DNA of 64,000 nt. Source: WLMZ01 sp043753895 (GTDB taxonomy: Bacteria; Actinomycetota; Acidimicrobiia; Acidimicrobiales; Ilumatobacteraceae). The notes below the pieces were generated by a model. The model saw only the letters and a program-made list of their open reading frames with translations. It was not told the origin of the DNA and did not search any database. Every line of letters starts with the position of its first letter. Position 1 is the stretch's first letter. The DNA lies in contig JAYUWK010000045.1 in NCBI GenBank assembly GCA_043753895.1, forward strand, positions 1 to 64,000, in the 5' to 3' direction. Positions 17,567-26,547 of this stretch are shown one piece after another. The translations under genes were made by a program, and so were the position numbers.

Positions 17567-17971
17567 GTGAAGCGGACCTACCGTGTTGTCGTTGCCAAGC
17601 CCGGCCTGGATGGGCATGATCGTGGCGCAAAGACCATTACCCGCGCCCTGCGCGACCATGGCTTCGAAGTCATCTATACGGGTCTGCACCAGACCCCCGA
17701 GCAGATCGCCGAGACTGCGCTGCAAGAAGATGTCGATGCCGTGGGGCTCTCGCTGCTCAGTGGCGCGCACCTCACCCTCTTTCCTCGGGTGATGGAAGAA
17801 CTCCGCACCCGCGACCTCGGCGACGTGCTCGTCTTCGGCGGCGGCGTGATCCCCGACGCCGATGCTCGTGCGCTTGCCGCGCAGGGCGTGGCCAATATCT
17901 TCGGACCGGGCAGCTCGCTCAAGGCCATCGCCGCCTGGCTCGAAACCGAACTCGACAACAGAGAGGACTGA
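17567..17971 (+). CDS. Cobalamin-binding small subunit/domain of methylmalonyl-CoA mutase
   Basis: 134 aa, corresponding only to the C-terminal B12 domain of methylmalonyl-CoA mutase. VVVAKPGLDGHDRGAKTITRALRDHGFEV holds the D-x-H-x-x-G base-off cobalamin motif, followed by SLLSGAHLTLFPRVM and VFGGGVIPDADA. The catalytic barrel is not adjacent, so it must be a separate polypeptide elsewhere. Mutases of this family isomerise methylmalonyl-CoA to succinyl-CoA, and the gene lies 2 bp before sucC, whose enzyme consumes succinyl-CoA. The start is GTG. Confidence 0.9.
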   Translation: MKRTYRVVVAKPGLDGHDRGAKTITRALRDHGFEVIYTGLHQTPEQIAETALQEDVDAVGLSLLSGAHLTLFPRVMEELRTRDLGDVLVFGGGVIPDADARALAAQGVANIFGPGSSLKAIAAWLETELDNRED

Positions 17972-17973
17972 TC

Positions 17974-19125
17974 TTGGATCTCTTCGAATATCAAGGCAAG
18001 CAGTACTTCGCCCGCTACGACATTCCCGTGAGCCCCGGTGGCATCGCCGACACGGTCGATGAAGCCGTCGTGCAGGCCGACGCCGCCGGTTACCCGGTGG
18101 TCGTGAAGGCACAGGTGCAAGTGGGTGGTCGCGGCAAGGCCGGCGGCATCAAGCTCGCCAACAACGCCGATGAGGTGCGTCTCCACGCCGGCAACATCTT
18201 GGGTATGGACATCAAGGGCCATCTCGTCAAGCGCGTGTGGGTGGAATACGCCAGCGACATCGCCGAGGAGTACTACGCCAGCTTCACGCTCGACCGTGCC
18301 GCCAAGAAGCATCTCTTGATGCTCTCCGTCGAGGGTGGAGTCGAGATCGAGGCCGTGGCCGAGAGCAATCCCGATGCGATTCTGTTGCGACACATCGATC
18401 CCGTCGATGGCATCGACCTCGACTGGGCCCGTCAGGCTGCGTTCGACGCGAAGATGCCCGAGCAATCGGTCGAGGGTGTGGCCTCGATTCTTGTCAAGCT
18501 CTACCGCTGCTTCACCGAGGGCGACTGCGACCTGGCCGAGATCAATCCACTCATCCTCAAGCCCACGGGCGAGATTCACGCGCTCGACGCAAAGGTGAGC
18601 CTCGACAACAATGCCGACTTCCGTCATCCTGAATGGGCCGAGTATCACGCCACCGAAGAACTTGATGAGCGCGAACTGATGGCCCGGGAGAAAGGCCTGC
18701 AGTACATCGGCCTGCAGGGGTCGGTCGGCATCATCGCCAACGGCGCCGGTCTGGCAATGAGCACGCTCGACGTGGTCAATCAGGTCGGTGGCTCTGCCGC
18801 CAACTTCCTCGACATCGGCGGCGGGGCGAATGCCGACCTCATGTCCGCGGCGCTCGAGGTCATCAACTCCGACCACAGCGTGAAGAGCATCCTGATCAAC
18901 ATCTTCGGCGGCATCACCCGTGGCGAGGAAGTGGCCAAGGGCATCGTCGAGGCGCTCAATCGCGTCGAGCTACGCGCGCCGATCGTGATACGCCTTGATG
19001 GCACAAACGCCACCGAGGGCCGCCAGATCCTCGAGAGTGCGGGTATTCCCGAGAGCGTGCTGCAGAGCAAACCCACCATGTTGGAAGCCGCTCGCGCGGC
19101 CGTAGCAATAGCGAACGCGAACTGA
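17974..19125 (+). CDS. sucC: Succinate-CoA ligase [ADP-forming] subunit beta
   Basis: 383 aa. MDLFEYQGKQYFARYDIPVSPG opens the ATP-grasp domain, with VVKAQVQVGGRGKAGGIK as the nucleotide-binding strand, and LDIGGGANADLM and INIFGGITRGEEVAKGI in the C-terminal domain. It forms the alpha-beta complex with SucD in the TCA cycle, converting succinyl-CoA to succinate with substrate-level phosphorylation. The TTG start is supported by GAGAGGA in the preceding 13 bp and by the exact family N-terminus. Confidence 0.96.
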   Translation: MDLFEYQGKQYFARYDIPVSPGGIADTVDEAVVQADAAGYPVVVKAQVQVGGRGKAGGIKLANNADEVRLHAGNILGMDIKGHLVKRVWVEYASDIAEEYYASFTLDRAAKKHLLMLSVEGGVEIEAVAESNPDAILLRHIDPVDGIDLDWARQAAFDAKMPEQSVEGVASILVKLYRCFTEGDCDLAEINPLILKPTGEIHALDAKVSLDNNADFRHPEWAEYHATEELDERELMAREKGLQYIGLQGSVGIIANGAGLAMSTLDVVNQVGGSAANFLDIGGGANADLMSAALEVINSDHSVKSILINIFGGITRGEEVAKGIVEALNRVELRAPIVIRLDGTNATEGRQILESAGIPESVLQSKPTMLEAARAAVAIANAN

Positions 19126-19132
19126 GGCAGAC

Positions 19133-20032
19133 ATGGCAATTTTTGTTGATCAGAACACCAAGGTCATCGTGCAGGGCCTCACTGGTGGCCAAGGCAAGTA
19201 CCACGGCCTTCGCAACCGCGCGTACGGCACCCAGGTCGTTGGTGGCGTGACACCGGGCAAAGCCGGCCAAGACGTCGAAGGCATCCCGGTGTTCAACACC
19301 GTTGCCGAAGCCGTGGCCGCCACGGGAGCAGATGCGTCGTTCATCGCGGTGCCGCCCAAGGCCGCCTCGGCTGCGATTCTCGAAGCGGCCGCCGCTGGCT
19401 TGCGCTTCGTCGTGTGCATCACCGAGGGCATTCCAGCCCAAGACGAGGCGCGTGTCTACAACACGCTCATTCGTGAATACCCCAACACCCGCCTGCTCGG
19501 CCCCAACTGCCCGGGCATCATTAGTCCCGGTAAGTGCAACATCGGCATCACCGCCGGTGAGATCGCCGAACTGCCAACGGCCACGGGCCCCAATGTGGGC
19601 ATCGTGTCGCGTTCGGGCACCCTCACGTATCAGGCGTTGTACGAGCTCAAGCAGCGCGGCATCGGCGTCTCCACGTGCGTGGGCATCGGCGGCGACCCTG
19701 TGCCCGGTACCAACTTCATCGACTGCCTGCGCGAGTTTCAGGCCGATCCCGAGACGCACGCGATCATCATGATCGGCGAGATCGGTGGCTCGGCCGAAGA
19801 AGAAGCCGCCGAGTTCATCAAGGCCAACGTCACCAAGCCGATGAGTGCTTACATCGCTGGCGTCACTGCACCTGCGGGTAAGAAGATGGGCCATGCCGGT
19901 GCCATCGTCAGCGGCGGCAAGGGTACGGCGCAGGGCAAGATGGATGTGCTCGCCGCGGCCGGTGTGCGCGTCGGTCTGAACCCCACCGAGGCCAGCGATC
20001 TGATGGGTGAGATCATCGCCGGGCTGCGCTGA
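19133..20032 (+). CDS. sucD: Succinate-CoA ligase subunit alpha
   Basis: 299 aa. The CoA-binding Rossmann fold starts VDQNTKVIVQGLTGGQGKYH; NCPGIISPGKCNIGI, VSRSGTLTYQALYEL, and GEIGGSAEEEAAEFI follow. The phosphohistidine is in KMGHAGAIVSGGKGTAQGK. It begins 7 bp after sucC and is followed by a strong hairpin terminator, so it ends the transcript. Confidence 0.97.
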   Translation: MAIFVDQNTKVIVQGLTGGQGKYHGLRNRAYGTQVVGGVTPGKAGQDVEGIPVFNTVAEAVAATGADASFIAVPPKAASAAILEAAAAGLRFVVCITEGIPAQDEARVYNTLIREYPNTRLLGPNCPGIISPGKCNIGITAGEIAELPTATGPNVGIVSRSGTLTYQALYELKQRGIGVSTCVGIGGDPVPGTNFIDCLREFQADPETHAIIMIGEIGGSAEEEAAEFIKANVTKPMSAYIAGVTAPAGKKMGHAGAIVSGGKGTAQGKMDVLAAAGVRVGLNPTEASDLMGEIIAGLR

Positions 20033-20069
20033 TCCTGCTGCGCTGACCTCACCTGCGGTCAAGAATTGA

Positions 20070-20100
20070 AAGAGCCCCGGGCCGGTGGTCCGGGGCTCTT
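20070..20100 (+). terminator. Hairpin terminator after sucD
   Basis: AAGAGCCCCGG and CCGGGGCTCTT form a perfect 11-bp stem with a 9-nt loop. There is only a short T stretch after the stem, as often in high-GC genomes. It may also serve the convergent membrane-protein gene. Confidence 0.85.
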
Positions 20101-20126
20101 CGTTGTACTGCGTAGTGCCGATTGCG

Positions 20127-20660
20127 TCAGCCGGCGGGCGGTGGGGGAGGTGGGCTCATGTCGGCGGGCGGCGGGGGTGGCGGGGGTGGCGGCGGCGCAT
20201 CGCCACCACCTTGGTTGAACGATGCCTTGAGCTTGTTCATGTCCTTGAGGTCGTCCATGGACCCGCCGGACTCCTGGAAGACGAGGAACCCGCCGAACGC
20301 AACGGCGATGGCCGCGATGGTACCGATGTAGAGGCCGATCGAACGGTCGAAATAGGTCTCGCCGATGAGCAGTTTCAGCACGACGAAGAACGTGCCGAGC
20401 ACGCCCACGGCCAAGAACGCGACTGGTGGGATTTTCGGAGCAGCGACGCCGAACGCTGGGAGGGCAAGGATCACCGCCCCGGCGAGGAAGGCGATGAACC
20501 ACAGGGTGCACCACAGGAAGCCGACGTCGAAACCGTTGGCACTGCCGTCGATGCCGAAGCCGATGGAGATTGAGAACCAACTCAAGAATGATGCGATCGC
20601 GAAGAGAATGCTCCCTCCGATGAACACCATCCCACCTTTACTGATCTTGCTGACATCCAT
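20127..20660 (-). CDS. Four-TM membrane protein with proline-rich tail
   Basis: 177 aa. MDVSKISKGGMVFIGGSILFAIASFLSWF begins the first of about four hydrophobic helices; YFDRSIGLYIGTIAAIAVAFGGFLVF is the last. The cytoplasmic tail has SGGSMDDLKDMNKLKASF, then a run of ten prolines, ADMS, and six more prolines. The ATG is supported by GGAGG at good spacing on the reverse strand. No enzymatic motif is visible. Related actinobacterial proteins are uncharacterised. It is divergent from purH. Confidence 0.8.
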   Translation of the reverse strand: MDVSKISKGGMVFIGGSILFAIASFLSWFSISIGFGIDGSANGFDVGFLWCTLWFIAFLAGAVILALPAFGVAAPKIPPVAFLAVGVLGTFFVVLKLLIGETYFDRSIGLYIGTIAAIAVAFGGFLVFQESGGSMDDLKDMNKLKASFNQGGGDAPPPPPPPPPPADMSPPPPPPAG

Positions 20661-20756
20661 AGTTGCCTCCGTGAGTACCGAATGTTGATCTTGGCCTGAC
20701 CATACACCCCGTTTACATCTTGTCCGAGTGATCCTTTCGGCCTGTTCGTGTCGTCC

Positions 20757-20762
20757 TAAGGT
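20757..20762 (+). promoter_or_regulatory. -10 box of leaderless purH
   Basis: TAAGGT ends 6 nt before the GTG at 20769, and no Shine-Dalgarno is visible. Confidence 0.5.
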
Positions 20763-20768
20763 CATCTC

Positions 20769-22304
20769 GTGCCCACTGCCTTACTGTCCGTATTCGACAA
20801 GACCGGCGTCGTCGAGTTCGCTCACGGTCTGCACGATCTCGGCTGGCGTCTCGTCAGCAGCGGCGGCACTGCGAAGGCGCTCGCCGCAGCCGGCCTGACC
20901 GTTACCGATCTGGCCGAGCTCACCGGGTATCCGGCCATTCTCGGGCACCGCGTGGTCACGCTGCATCCGGTGATCCACGGGGGTTTGTTGGCCGATCTCG
21001 ATAAGGCCGAGCATGTCGACGAACTGGCGCAATACGGCATCGAGCCGTTCGCGTTGGCGGTGGTGAACCTGTATCCGTTCAGCAGCGAACCCGGCATCGA
21101 ACTGATCGACATCGGCGGGCCTACGCTGATTCGTGCCGCGGCGAAGAACTACGCACACGTCGGCGTGATCATGGACCCGGCGCAGTACGACGGCGTGCTC
21201 GCCGAACTGTGCGCCGAGGGCTCGTTGACGGCGTCGACGCGCCGGATGCTGGCGGCCTCGGCCTTCGCCCGAATCGCTGCGTACGATGCCGACATCGCCA
21301 ACTGGTTCGCGGCCCGTGATCAGGCCGGCGATCAGACCGCTGATGCGGCCAGTACCGATGATTCGGTGCTGCCGGCCACGCTGCACCTCTCACTCGAACT
21401 CGCACAGCCCCTTCGCTACGGCGAGAACCCGCATCAACAGGGTGCCCGGTACCGCCGTATGGGTGCAACGAGTTGGTGGGACACGGCCACGCAGCACGGT
21501 GGCAAGGAACTCAGCTATCTCAACGTGTACGACGCCGAGGCCGCGTGGAAACTCGTGAATCGTTTCGATCAACCAGCGGTGGTCATCGTGAAGCACGCCA
21601 ATCCGTGTGGTGTCGCGGTGCACGCGGATATCGCCCAGGCGTACGTGCTGGCCAATGCATGCGATCCGGTGAGCGCGTTCGGCGGCATCGTTGCGGTCAA
21701 CCGCACCGTCACGGCCGCGCTCGCCGAGGCCCTTGCACCGGTGTTCACCGAGGTCGTCGTCGCCCCGGGGTTCGAACCCGCAGCGCTCGACGTCCTCACC
21801 GTGAAGAAGAACCTTCGCGTGCTGTCGGCATCGGCGTGGCCGTCGTCGACGCTCGATCTGCGCGCGGTCGATGGTGGTCTGCTCGTACAGCAGGTCGACT
21901 CGGTGAACCTCGATCGGTCTACGTGGAGCGTTGTCACCGATGCCGAACCCACCGATGCACAATGGGACGACCTGGTGTTCGCTTGGCAGGTCTGCGCAGT
22001 GGTGAGTAGCAACGCCATCGTTTTCGCAAAGGATGGGCAGGCGTTCGGCATCGGCGCGGGTCAACAGAATCGGCTCGACTCGGCCCGCATCGCCAACGAG
22101 CGCAGCGGCGGCCGCGCCGATGGCGGGGTGTGCGCCAGCGATGCCTTCTTCCCGTTTCGCGACGGACTCGACGCGGCGGCAGCAGCAGGCATTCGCGCGG
22201 TCATCCAACCCGGCGGCAGCGTGCGCGACGACGAGGTCATCGCCGCGGCGAACGAGCACGGCATCGCCATGGTTTTCACCGGCGAGCGGCACTTCCGTCA
22301 CTGA
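20769..22304 (+). CDS. purH: Bifunctional AICAR transformylase / IMP cyclohydrolase
   Basis: 511 aa, full length. The N-terminal MGS-like IMP cyclohydrolase domain (LLSVFDKTGVVEFAHGL, SSGGTAKALAAAGL, RVVTLHPVIHGGLLAD) is followed by the transformylase domain (LRYGENPHQQGARYR, VIVKHANPCGVAV, NDVIFAK-like SNAIVFAKDGQAFGIGAGQQNR). It performs the last two steps of IMP synthesis in the cytosol. The neighbouring purN seen in many actinobacteria is absent. Start is GTG directly behind a -10 box. Confidence 0.97.
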   Translation: MPTALLSVFDKTGVVEFAHGLHDLGWRLVSSGGTAKALAAAGLTVTDLAELTGYPAILGHRVVTLHPVIHGGLLADLDKAEHVDELAQYGIEPFALAVVNLYPFSSEPGIELIDIGGPTLIRAAAKNYAHVGVIMDPAQYDGVLAELCAEGSLTASTRRMLAASAFARIAAYDADIANWFAARDQAGDQTADAASTDDSVLPATLHLSLELAQPLRYGENPHQQGARYRRMGATSWWDTATQHGGKELSYLNVYDAEAAWKLVNRFDQPAVVIVKHANPCGVAVHADIAQAYVLANACDPVSAFGGIVAVNRTVTAALAEALAPVFTEVVVAPGFEPAALDVLTVKKNLRVLSASAWPSSTLDLRAVDGGLLVQQVDSVNLDRSTWSVVTDAEPTDAQWDDLVFAWQVCAVVSSNAIVFAKDGQAFGIGAGQQNRLDSARIANERSGGRADGGVCASDAFFPFRDGLDAAAAAGIRAVIQPGGSVRDDEVIAAANEHGIAMVFTGERHFRH

Positions 22305-22363
22305 CGGCACTGACATCGCGGTCGCGATGCGATTGACAAAATGCAAAGGGTCGCTCCTCGGAC

Positions 22364-22429
22364 GCTGCCGCTCGGCCCTGCCGCTCGCCGGACCCGCTTG
22401 GCCCTGCCGCTTGGCCCTTCCGCCGCTTG
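22364..22429. repeat. Degenerate GC-rich tandem repeat
   Basis: Variants of CTGCCGCTYGGCCC recur three to four times in the purH-metF gap, directly before the 41-bp hairpin element. No coding function is apparent. Confidence 0.5.
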
Positions 22430-22470
22430 GTGAATGCTGAGCGCAACGTTGACGTGCGGTGAGCATTCAC
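22430..22470. repeat. 41-bp hairpin repeat, copy A
   Basis: The left arm GTGAATGCTGAGCGCAA (22430-22446), a 7-nt loop, and the right arm GTGCGGTGAGCATTCAC (22454-22470) pair at 14 of 17 positions. The sequence matches the element at 43761-43801 at 36 of 41 positions, and the next bases (GGAGCC) are also shared. Confidence 0.75.
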
Positions 22471-22498
22471 GGAGCCGTCGCTCGCGCGCTCTGTTGGG

Positions 22499-22504
22499 TA
22501 GCCT
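22499..22504 (+). promoter_or_regulatory. -10 box of leaderless metF
   Basis: TAGCCT ends 6 nt before the ATG at 22511; no ribosome site is present. Confidence 0.5.
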
Positions 22505-22510
22505 GCCGAA

Positions 22511-23374
22511 ATGGCAAAGATCGGCGACCTGCTGAGAGCTGGCCGAACGTTCTCGTTCGAGTTCTTCCCACCCAAGACCGACGATGCCCAACTGACGCTC
22601 GGCCGGACCATTGCCGAACTCGAGCCGTTGCATCCAGCGTTCGTGTCGGTCACCTACGGAGCTGGTGGGTCGACGCGGGCGCGTACACGCGATGTCGTCA
22701 CATGGGTGCGCCGCGAAACCGACATCACGCCGATGGCACATCTCACCTGTCGGGGGCACACCCGCGCCGAGATCACTGAGATCCTGCAGCATTATCGCGA
22801 TGCCGATGTGTGCAACATCATGGCTCTGGGTGGCGATGTGCCGAACGATCCAGCCGAGGTCTTGCCCAGCGACTACACCCACGCCAGCGAACTCGTGGCC
22901 GATGTAAACGAGTTCGGGTTCTTCTCGGTCGGTGTGGCAGCGCATCCCGAAGGCCACCCACGCTCGCCCGATCGGGCCACCGATCGTCGGCTGCTCGCCG
23001 ACAAGTTACGCCACGCCGATTTTGCGATCACCCAGTTCTTCTTCGAGGCCGACCACTATGTACGTCTCGTCGACGAGCTGCGCGCGCTCGGCGTGGACAA
23101 GCCGGTGCTTCCCGGCATCATGCCGGTCACAAACAAGGGCCAGATCGTGCGTATGGCCGAGATGAGCGGCACGGCCCTACCGCAGTGGCTCCTGGATCGA
23201 TTGGCCACCACCGATGATGCCCACGAGATCCGCAAGATCGGGGTCGAAGTGGCCACCGAGTTGTGCCAGGCCCTCCTTGTGGCCGGCGCACCGGGGTTGC
23301 ATTTCTACACCCTCAACCGCAGCACGGCGACCCGCGAGATTTACGCAAACCTCAATCTGTCCAGCACCCATTGA
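22511..23374 (+). CDS. metF: Methylenetetrahydrofolate reductase
   Basis: 287 aa TIM barrel. FSFEFFPPKTDDAQ holds the conserved catalytic glutamate region, and VSVTYGAGGSTRARTRDVV, THLTCRGH-like AHLTCRGHTRAEI, NIMALGGDVP, ITQFFFEADHYVRLVDE and GLHFYTLNRS are all in order. It reduces 5,10-methylene-THF to 5-methyl-THF for methionine synthesis using FAD. The 206-bp upstream gap contains repeats but no visible SAM or cobalamin riboswitch. Confidence 0.96.
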   Translation: MAKIGDLLRAGRTFSFEFFPPKTDDAQLTLGRTIAELEPLHPAFVSVTYGAGGSTRARTRDVVTWVRRETDITPMAHLTCRGHTRAEITEILQHYRDADVCNIMALGGDVPNDPAEVLPSDYTHASELVADVNEFGFFSVGVAAHPEGHPRSPDRATDRRLLADKLRHADFAITQFFFEADHYVRLVDELRALGVDKPVLPGIMPVTNKGQIVRMAEMSGTALPQWLLDRLATTDDAHEIRKIGVEVATELCQALLVAGAPGLHFYTLNRSTATREIYANLNLSSTH

Positions 23375-23446
23375 GTGCGCCGTCGAGTCAGTCGGCGCGA
23401 TGACGGGTGCCGCGCTGCCCCCGGCCACGAGCGGTGATCGGCAATA

Positions 23447-25453
23447 ATGAACGACATCGCAAGTCGGCCCACTTCCCGCGCCCCCGCGCAGAACATCAGT
23501 CGTGTGCCGTATCTTCCCGGCCTCGACGGCATGCGCGCGGTCGCCGTTCTTGCCGTGATGGTGTATCACGCCCATCTGTGGCTGTCGGCTGGCTTCCTCG
23601 GCGTCGAGGTGTTCTTCGTGATCAGCGGGTACCTGATCACGCTGTTGCTCATTGCGGAACACGAACGTGCCGGTCGAGTGCACCTAGGTCAGTTCTGGCT
23701 TCGACGCTTTCGCAGGTTGTTGCCGGCGCTGTACGTGGCGTTGCTGATGGTGAGTCTGTACTGCCTGGTGTTCTTCCGCGATGCGCTCGGCAAGCTGCGC
23801 GGCGACGTCATCGCGGCCTTCACCTACAGCACGAACTGGTACCAGATCTGGAGCGGCCAGAGCTACACCGCCGAGTTCGACTTCGTGCCATTACGGCATC
23901 TTTGGTCGCTCGCAGTCGAAGAACAGTTCTACCTGTTCTGGCCGCTGGTGATGCTGGTCATCTTGCGCAAAGGACGGGCCCGCCTGCCGCGCGTTGGACT
24001 GTGGCTTTTTGGTATCTCGATCGCCATCACGATTGCGACGGCGATGTTCTTTCATCCCGGTGCCTCGCCTGCATGTGCCATTGTGGTCAACGGACGCGAG
24101 ACCCTGGGCCCACCATGCACGTTCGAGTTCCTCGGGCGAGCGATCGAGAAGAACAACTTCCTCTACCTAGGCACGTTCAGCCGGATGAGCGGCATTCTGC
24201 TCGGTGCCGGGTTCGCAATGCTCTGGCGGCCGATCGCGATCATGCGGGGACCGTTGCGAACCAAGTCACGTCAACTCGATTTGTTCGGCCTCTGTGGCCT
24301 GGTGCTGTTCGGCTTTCTGGCCTACAAGTTCGATCTGTTCTCGTCGTTCACCTCCAGCTGGTACGGCCCGGTGTTCCGTGGTGGCTTCTTTCTCACCGGG
24401 ATGGCAACGCTGGCCATCATCGCCGCGGTCACGCACAGCCGGTCCGTGCTGGGCAAGGTGCTCGGCAACCCTGTACTCCACTGGATCGGAACTCGTTCCT
24501 ATGGGTTGTATCTGTTCCATTGGCCGATCTACCAGCTCATTCGCAAGGAAGCCGGCGTCCAGCTCACGGTCCGCCAGATGCTCATTGCGTGGGCGTGCTC
24601 GGCGGTGGTGGCCGAGGCCAGCTACCGATTGGTGGAGACGCCCATCCGCAAGGGCCGACTCTCGCAACTGTGGCGCGAGCGTCGCACCATGGGTCGTGTG
24701 CAACGTCAGCGACTGATGGTCGGCGCCACCAGCGGCTGTGTGGTGCTCGGTGTGTTGGCGGTGAGCCTGGCCGTCGCTCCCGCGAAGTGCACGAACACCA
24801 ACGAGTGCTCGTTCGAGGCGGGACAGAAGGCCACCGAAACCACTACTACTACGACGACGCCCGGTGTCACCCCCGCCACCGGAGTCGTCACGACGCCTCC
24901 CGTGTCGGCCGCATCGACGATTCCGGGCGAGACCACCACCACGACCGAGCCGGCAACCACGACCACGTTGGCGCCGGTGAAGTACCCGATCTATGCGATT
25001 GGCGACTCGGTGATGCTGGGCGCCGCGCCCACGATGCAGGCGGCGGGCATCCAGGTCGATGCCGCAGTCAGCCGACAGGCATCCACCGGTGCCGATATCC
25101 TCGACGGTGTGGTTGCGCAGGGCTCACTGGGCGATTACGCCGTCATCCACCTCGGCACGAATGGTCCGATGACCAGCGCAACCCTCGATCGGCTGATGGC
25201 CGCCACCGCCACTGCAAAAGTGGTCGTGGTCCTCACCGTCAAGGCGGCGCGCGGTTGGACAGAACCAAACAATGCATTGATCCGCGACCTGCCCGGCAAC
25301 CATCCGAATGTAGTGGTGGTCGATTGGCAGGCCGAGGCAGTCGCGCATCCCGAGTTCATCACGAGCGATGGCATCCATCTCAAGAATGCTGCCGCTCGGA
25401 AGTTCTACACCAACCTCGTTCTGGCCGGTCTTGGCTTCCCGCAGCTCCCGTAG
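23447..25453 (+). CDS. OafA-type membrane acyltransferase fused to an SGNH domain
   Basis: 668 aa. Residues 1-430 are an acyltransferase-3 domain of about ten to eleven helices (YLPGLDGMRAVAVLAVMVYH, FFVISGYLITLLL, RFRRLLPALY, HLWSLAVEEQFYLFWPLV). A Thr/Pro-rich linker (about residues 464-513) leads to an extracytoplasmic SGNH domain with IGDSVMLG (S521) and SDGIHLK (D641, H644). Such proteins O-acetylate cell-surface sugars or peptidoglycan, with the SGNH domain as the external transferase. The acceptor here is unknown. It begins close to the metF end. Confidence 0.9.
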   Translation: MNDIASRPTSRAPAQNISRVPYLPGLDGMRAVAVLAVMVYHAHLWLSAGFLGVEVFFVISGYLITLLLIAEHERAGRVHLGQFWLRRFRRLLPALYVALLMVSLYCLVFFRDALGKLRGDVIAAFTYSTNWYQIWSGQSYTAEFDFVPLRHLWSLAVEEQFYLFWPLVMLVILRKGRARLPRVGLWLFGISIAITIATAMFFHPGASPACAIVVNGRETLGPPCTFEFLGRAIEKNNFLYLGTFSRMSGILLGAGFAMLWRPIAIMRGPLRTKSRQLDLFGLCGLVLFGFLAYKFDLFSSFTSSWYGPVFRGGFFLTGMATLAIIAAVTHSRSVLGKVLGNPVLHWIGTRSYGLYLFHWPIYQLIRKEAGVQLTVRQMLIAWACSAVVAEASYRLVETPIRKGRLSQLWRERRTMGRVQRQRLMVGATSGCVVLGVLAVSLAVAPAKCTNTNECSFEAGQKATETTTTTTTPGVTPATGVVTTPPVSAASTIPGETTTTTEPATTTTLAPVKYPIYAIGDSVMLGAAPTMQAAGIQVDAAVSRQASTGADILDGVVAQGSLGDYAVIHLGTNGPMTSATLDRLMAATATAKVVVVLTVKAARGWTEPNNALIRDLPGNHPNVVVVDWQAEAVAHPEFITSDGIHLKNAAARKFYTNLVLAGLGFPQLP

Positions 25454-25486
25454 CCGGTGGGCTTTCTCAGGGCACCTGTTGCGGCC

Positions 25487-25492
25487 TACGCT
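25487..25492 (+). promoter_or_regulatory. -10 box of leaderless mdh
   Basis: TACGCT ends 6 nt before the ATG at 25499. This supports the shorter start over an in-frame GTG at 25457. Confidence 0.5.
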
Positions 25493-25498
25493 CGCTGT

Positions 25499-26485
25499 AT
25501 GACATCCCCTGTTCGTGTTGCAGTGTCCGGCGCCGCCGGCCAGATCGGTTACAGCCTGTTGTTCCGGATTGCCTCGGGCGCGATGCTCGGGCCCGATACC
25601 CCGATCATCCTGCAGATGCTCGAGGTCACCGCGGCGCTCAAGGCGCTCGATGGTGTTCGTATGGAGCTCGAGGATTGTGCTTTCCCGTTGCTCGCCGACA
25701 TGGTGTGCACCGACGACCCCAACGTTGCCTTCGGTGAAGCCGGCGTGGTGCTGCTCGTGGGCGCAATGCCGCGCAAGGCGGGCATGGAGCGCGCCGATCT
25801 GCTCAGCGCAAACGGTGGCATCTTCAAGCCGCAGGGCAAGGCCCTCAGCGACAGCGCCAAGAAAGACGTGAAGATCCTCGTGGTCGGTAATCCGGCCAAC
25901 ACCAACGCGCTCATCGCGATGCACAATGCACCCGATCTCGACAACGGACGCTTCACCGCAATGACCCGGCTCGATCACAACCGGGCCATCTCGCAGTTGG
26001 CCAACCGCGCCGGCAAGCCGGTGAGCTCGGTGAAGAAGATGACCATCTGGGGCAACCACTCCACCACGCAGTATCCCGACCTCTTCCACGCCGAGGTCGA
26101 CGGCCAGAATGCGTACTCCTTGGTCAACGATCACGCGTGGGTCGACGGCACGTTTATCCCTACCGTTGCCAAGCGCGGCGCTGCCATCATCGAGGCGCGC
26201 GGAGCGTCGTCGGCGGCGTCAGCTGCCAACGCTGCCATTGGTCATGTTCGCTCGTGGGCACTAGGCACCGACGACGGTGATTGGGTGTCGATGGCTGTTC
26301 CGTCTGATGGTTCCTACGGTGTGCCCGAGGGCCTCATTTCATCGTTCCCGTGTGTCTGTAAGGACGGCAACTACAACATCGTGCAGGGCCTCGAGATCGA
26401 CGACTACAGCCGCGGCAAGATCGATGCCAGTGCTGCCGAGCTCGACGACGAGCGCAACGCAGTTCGCGAGCTCGGCCTCATTTGA
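25499..26485 (+). CDS. mdh: Malate dehydrogenase (MDH type 2)
   Basis: 328 aa, the usual length. The Rossmann motif AVSGAAGQIGYSLLFRIASG, then LEDCAFPLLADMVCTDDPN, LLVGAMPRKAGMERADLL, VVGNPANTNALIAM, TRLDHNRAISQLA, and the catalytic WGNHSTTQYPDLFHA (His in GNHS). It oxidises malate to oxaloacetate with NAD in the TCA cycle, completing with sdhCAB and sucCD in this window a large part of the cycle. It converges on the mannosidase gene, with 62 bp between them. Confidence 0.96.
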   Translation: MTSPVRVAVSGAAGQIGYSLLFRIASGAMLGPDTPIILQMLEVTAALKALDGVRMELEDCAFPLLADMVCTDDPNVAFGEAGVVLLVGAMPRKAGMERADLLSANGGIFKPQGKALSDSAKKDVKILVVGNPANTNALIAMHNAPDLDNGRFTAMTRLDHNRAISQLANRAGKPVSSVKKMTIWGNHSTTQYPDLFHAEVDGQNAYSLVNDHAWVDGTFIPTVAKRGAAIIEARGASSAASAANAAIGHVRSWALGTDDGDWVSMAVPSDGSYGVPEGLISSFPCVCKDGNYNIVQGLEIDDYSRGKIDASAAELDDERNAVRELGLI

Positions 26486-26547
26486 TCCCAACGCGGCCGT
26501 GCCTGATCGCTCGGGTCGCCCACTGGCCCCGCTCGGCCGCTCGTTAA

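Noticed and set aside
22305..22510. SAM or cobalamin riboswitch upstream of metF
   Set aside because: The gap is occupied by GC-rich repeats and the 41-bp hairpin; no conserved riboswitch cores were recognised, and a -10 box lies 6 nt before the start.
24838..24965. ACC/ACT-rich run in the acyltransferase gene considered as a microsatellite
   Set aside because: It encodes the Thr/Pro linker between membrane and SGNH domains with mixed codons, so it is compositional rather than a clean repeat.
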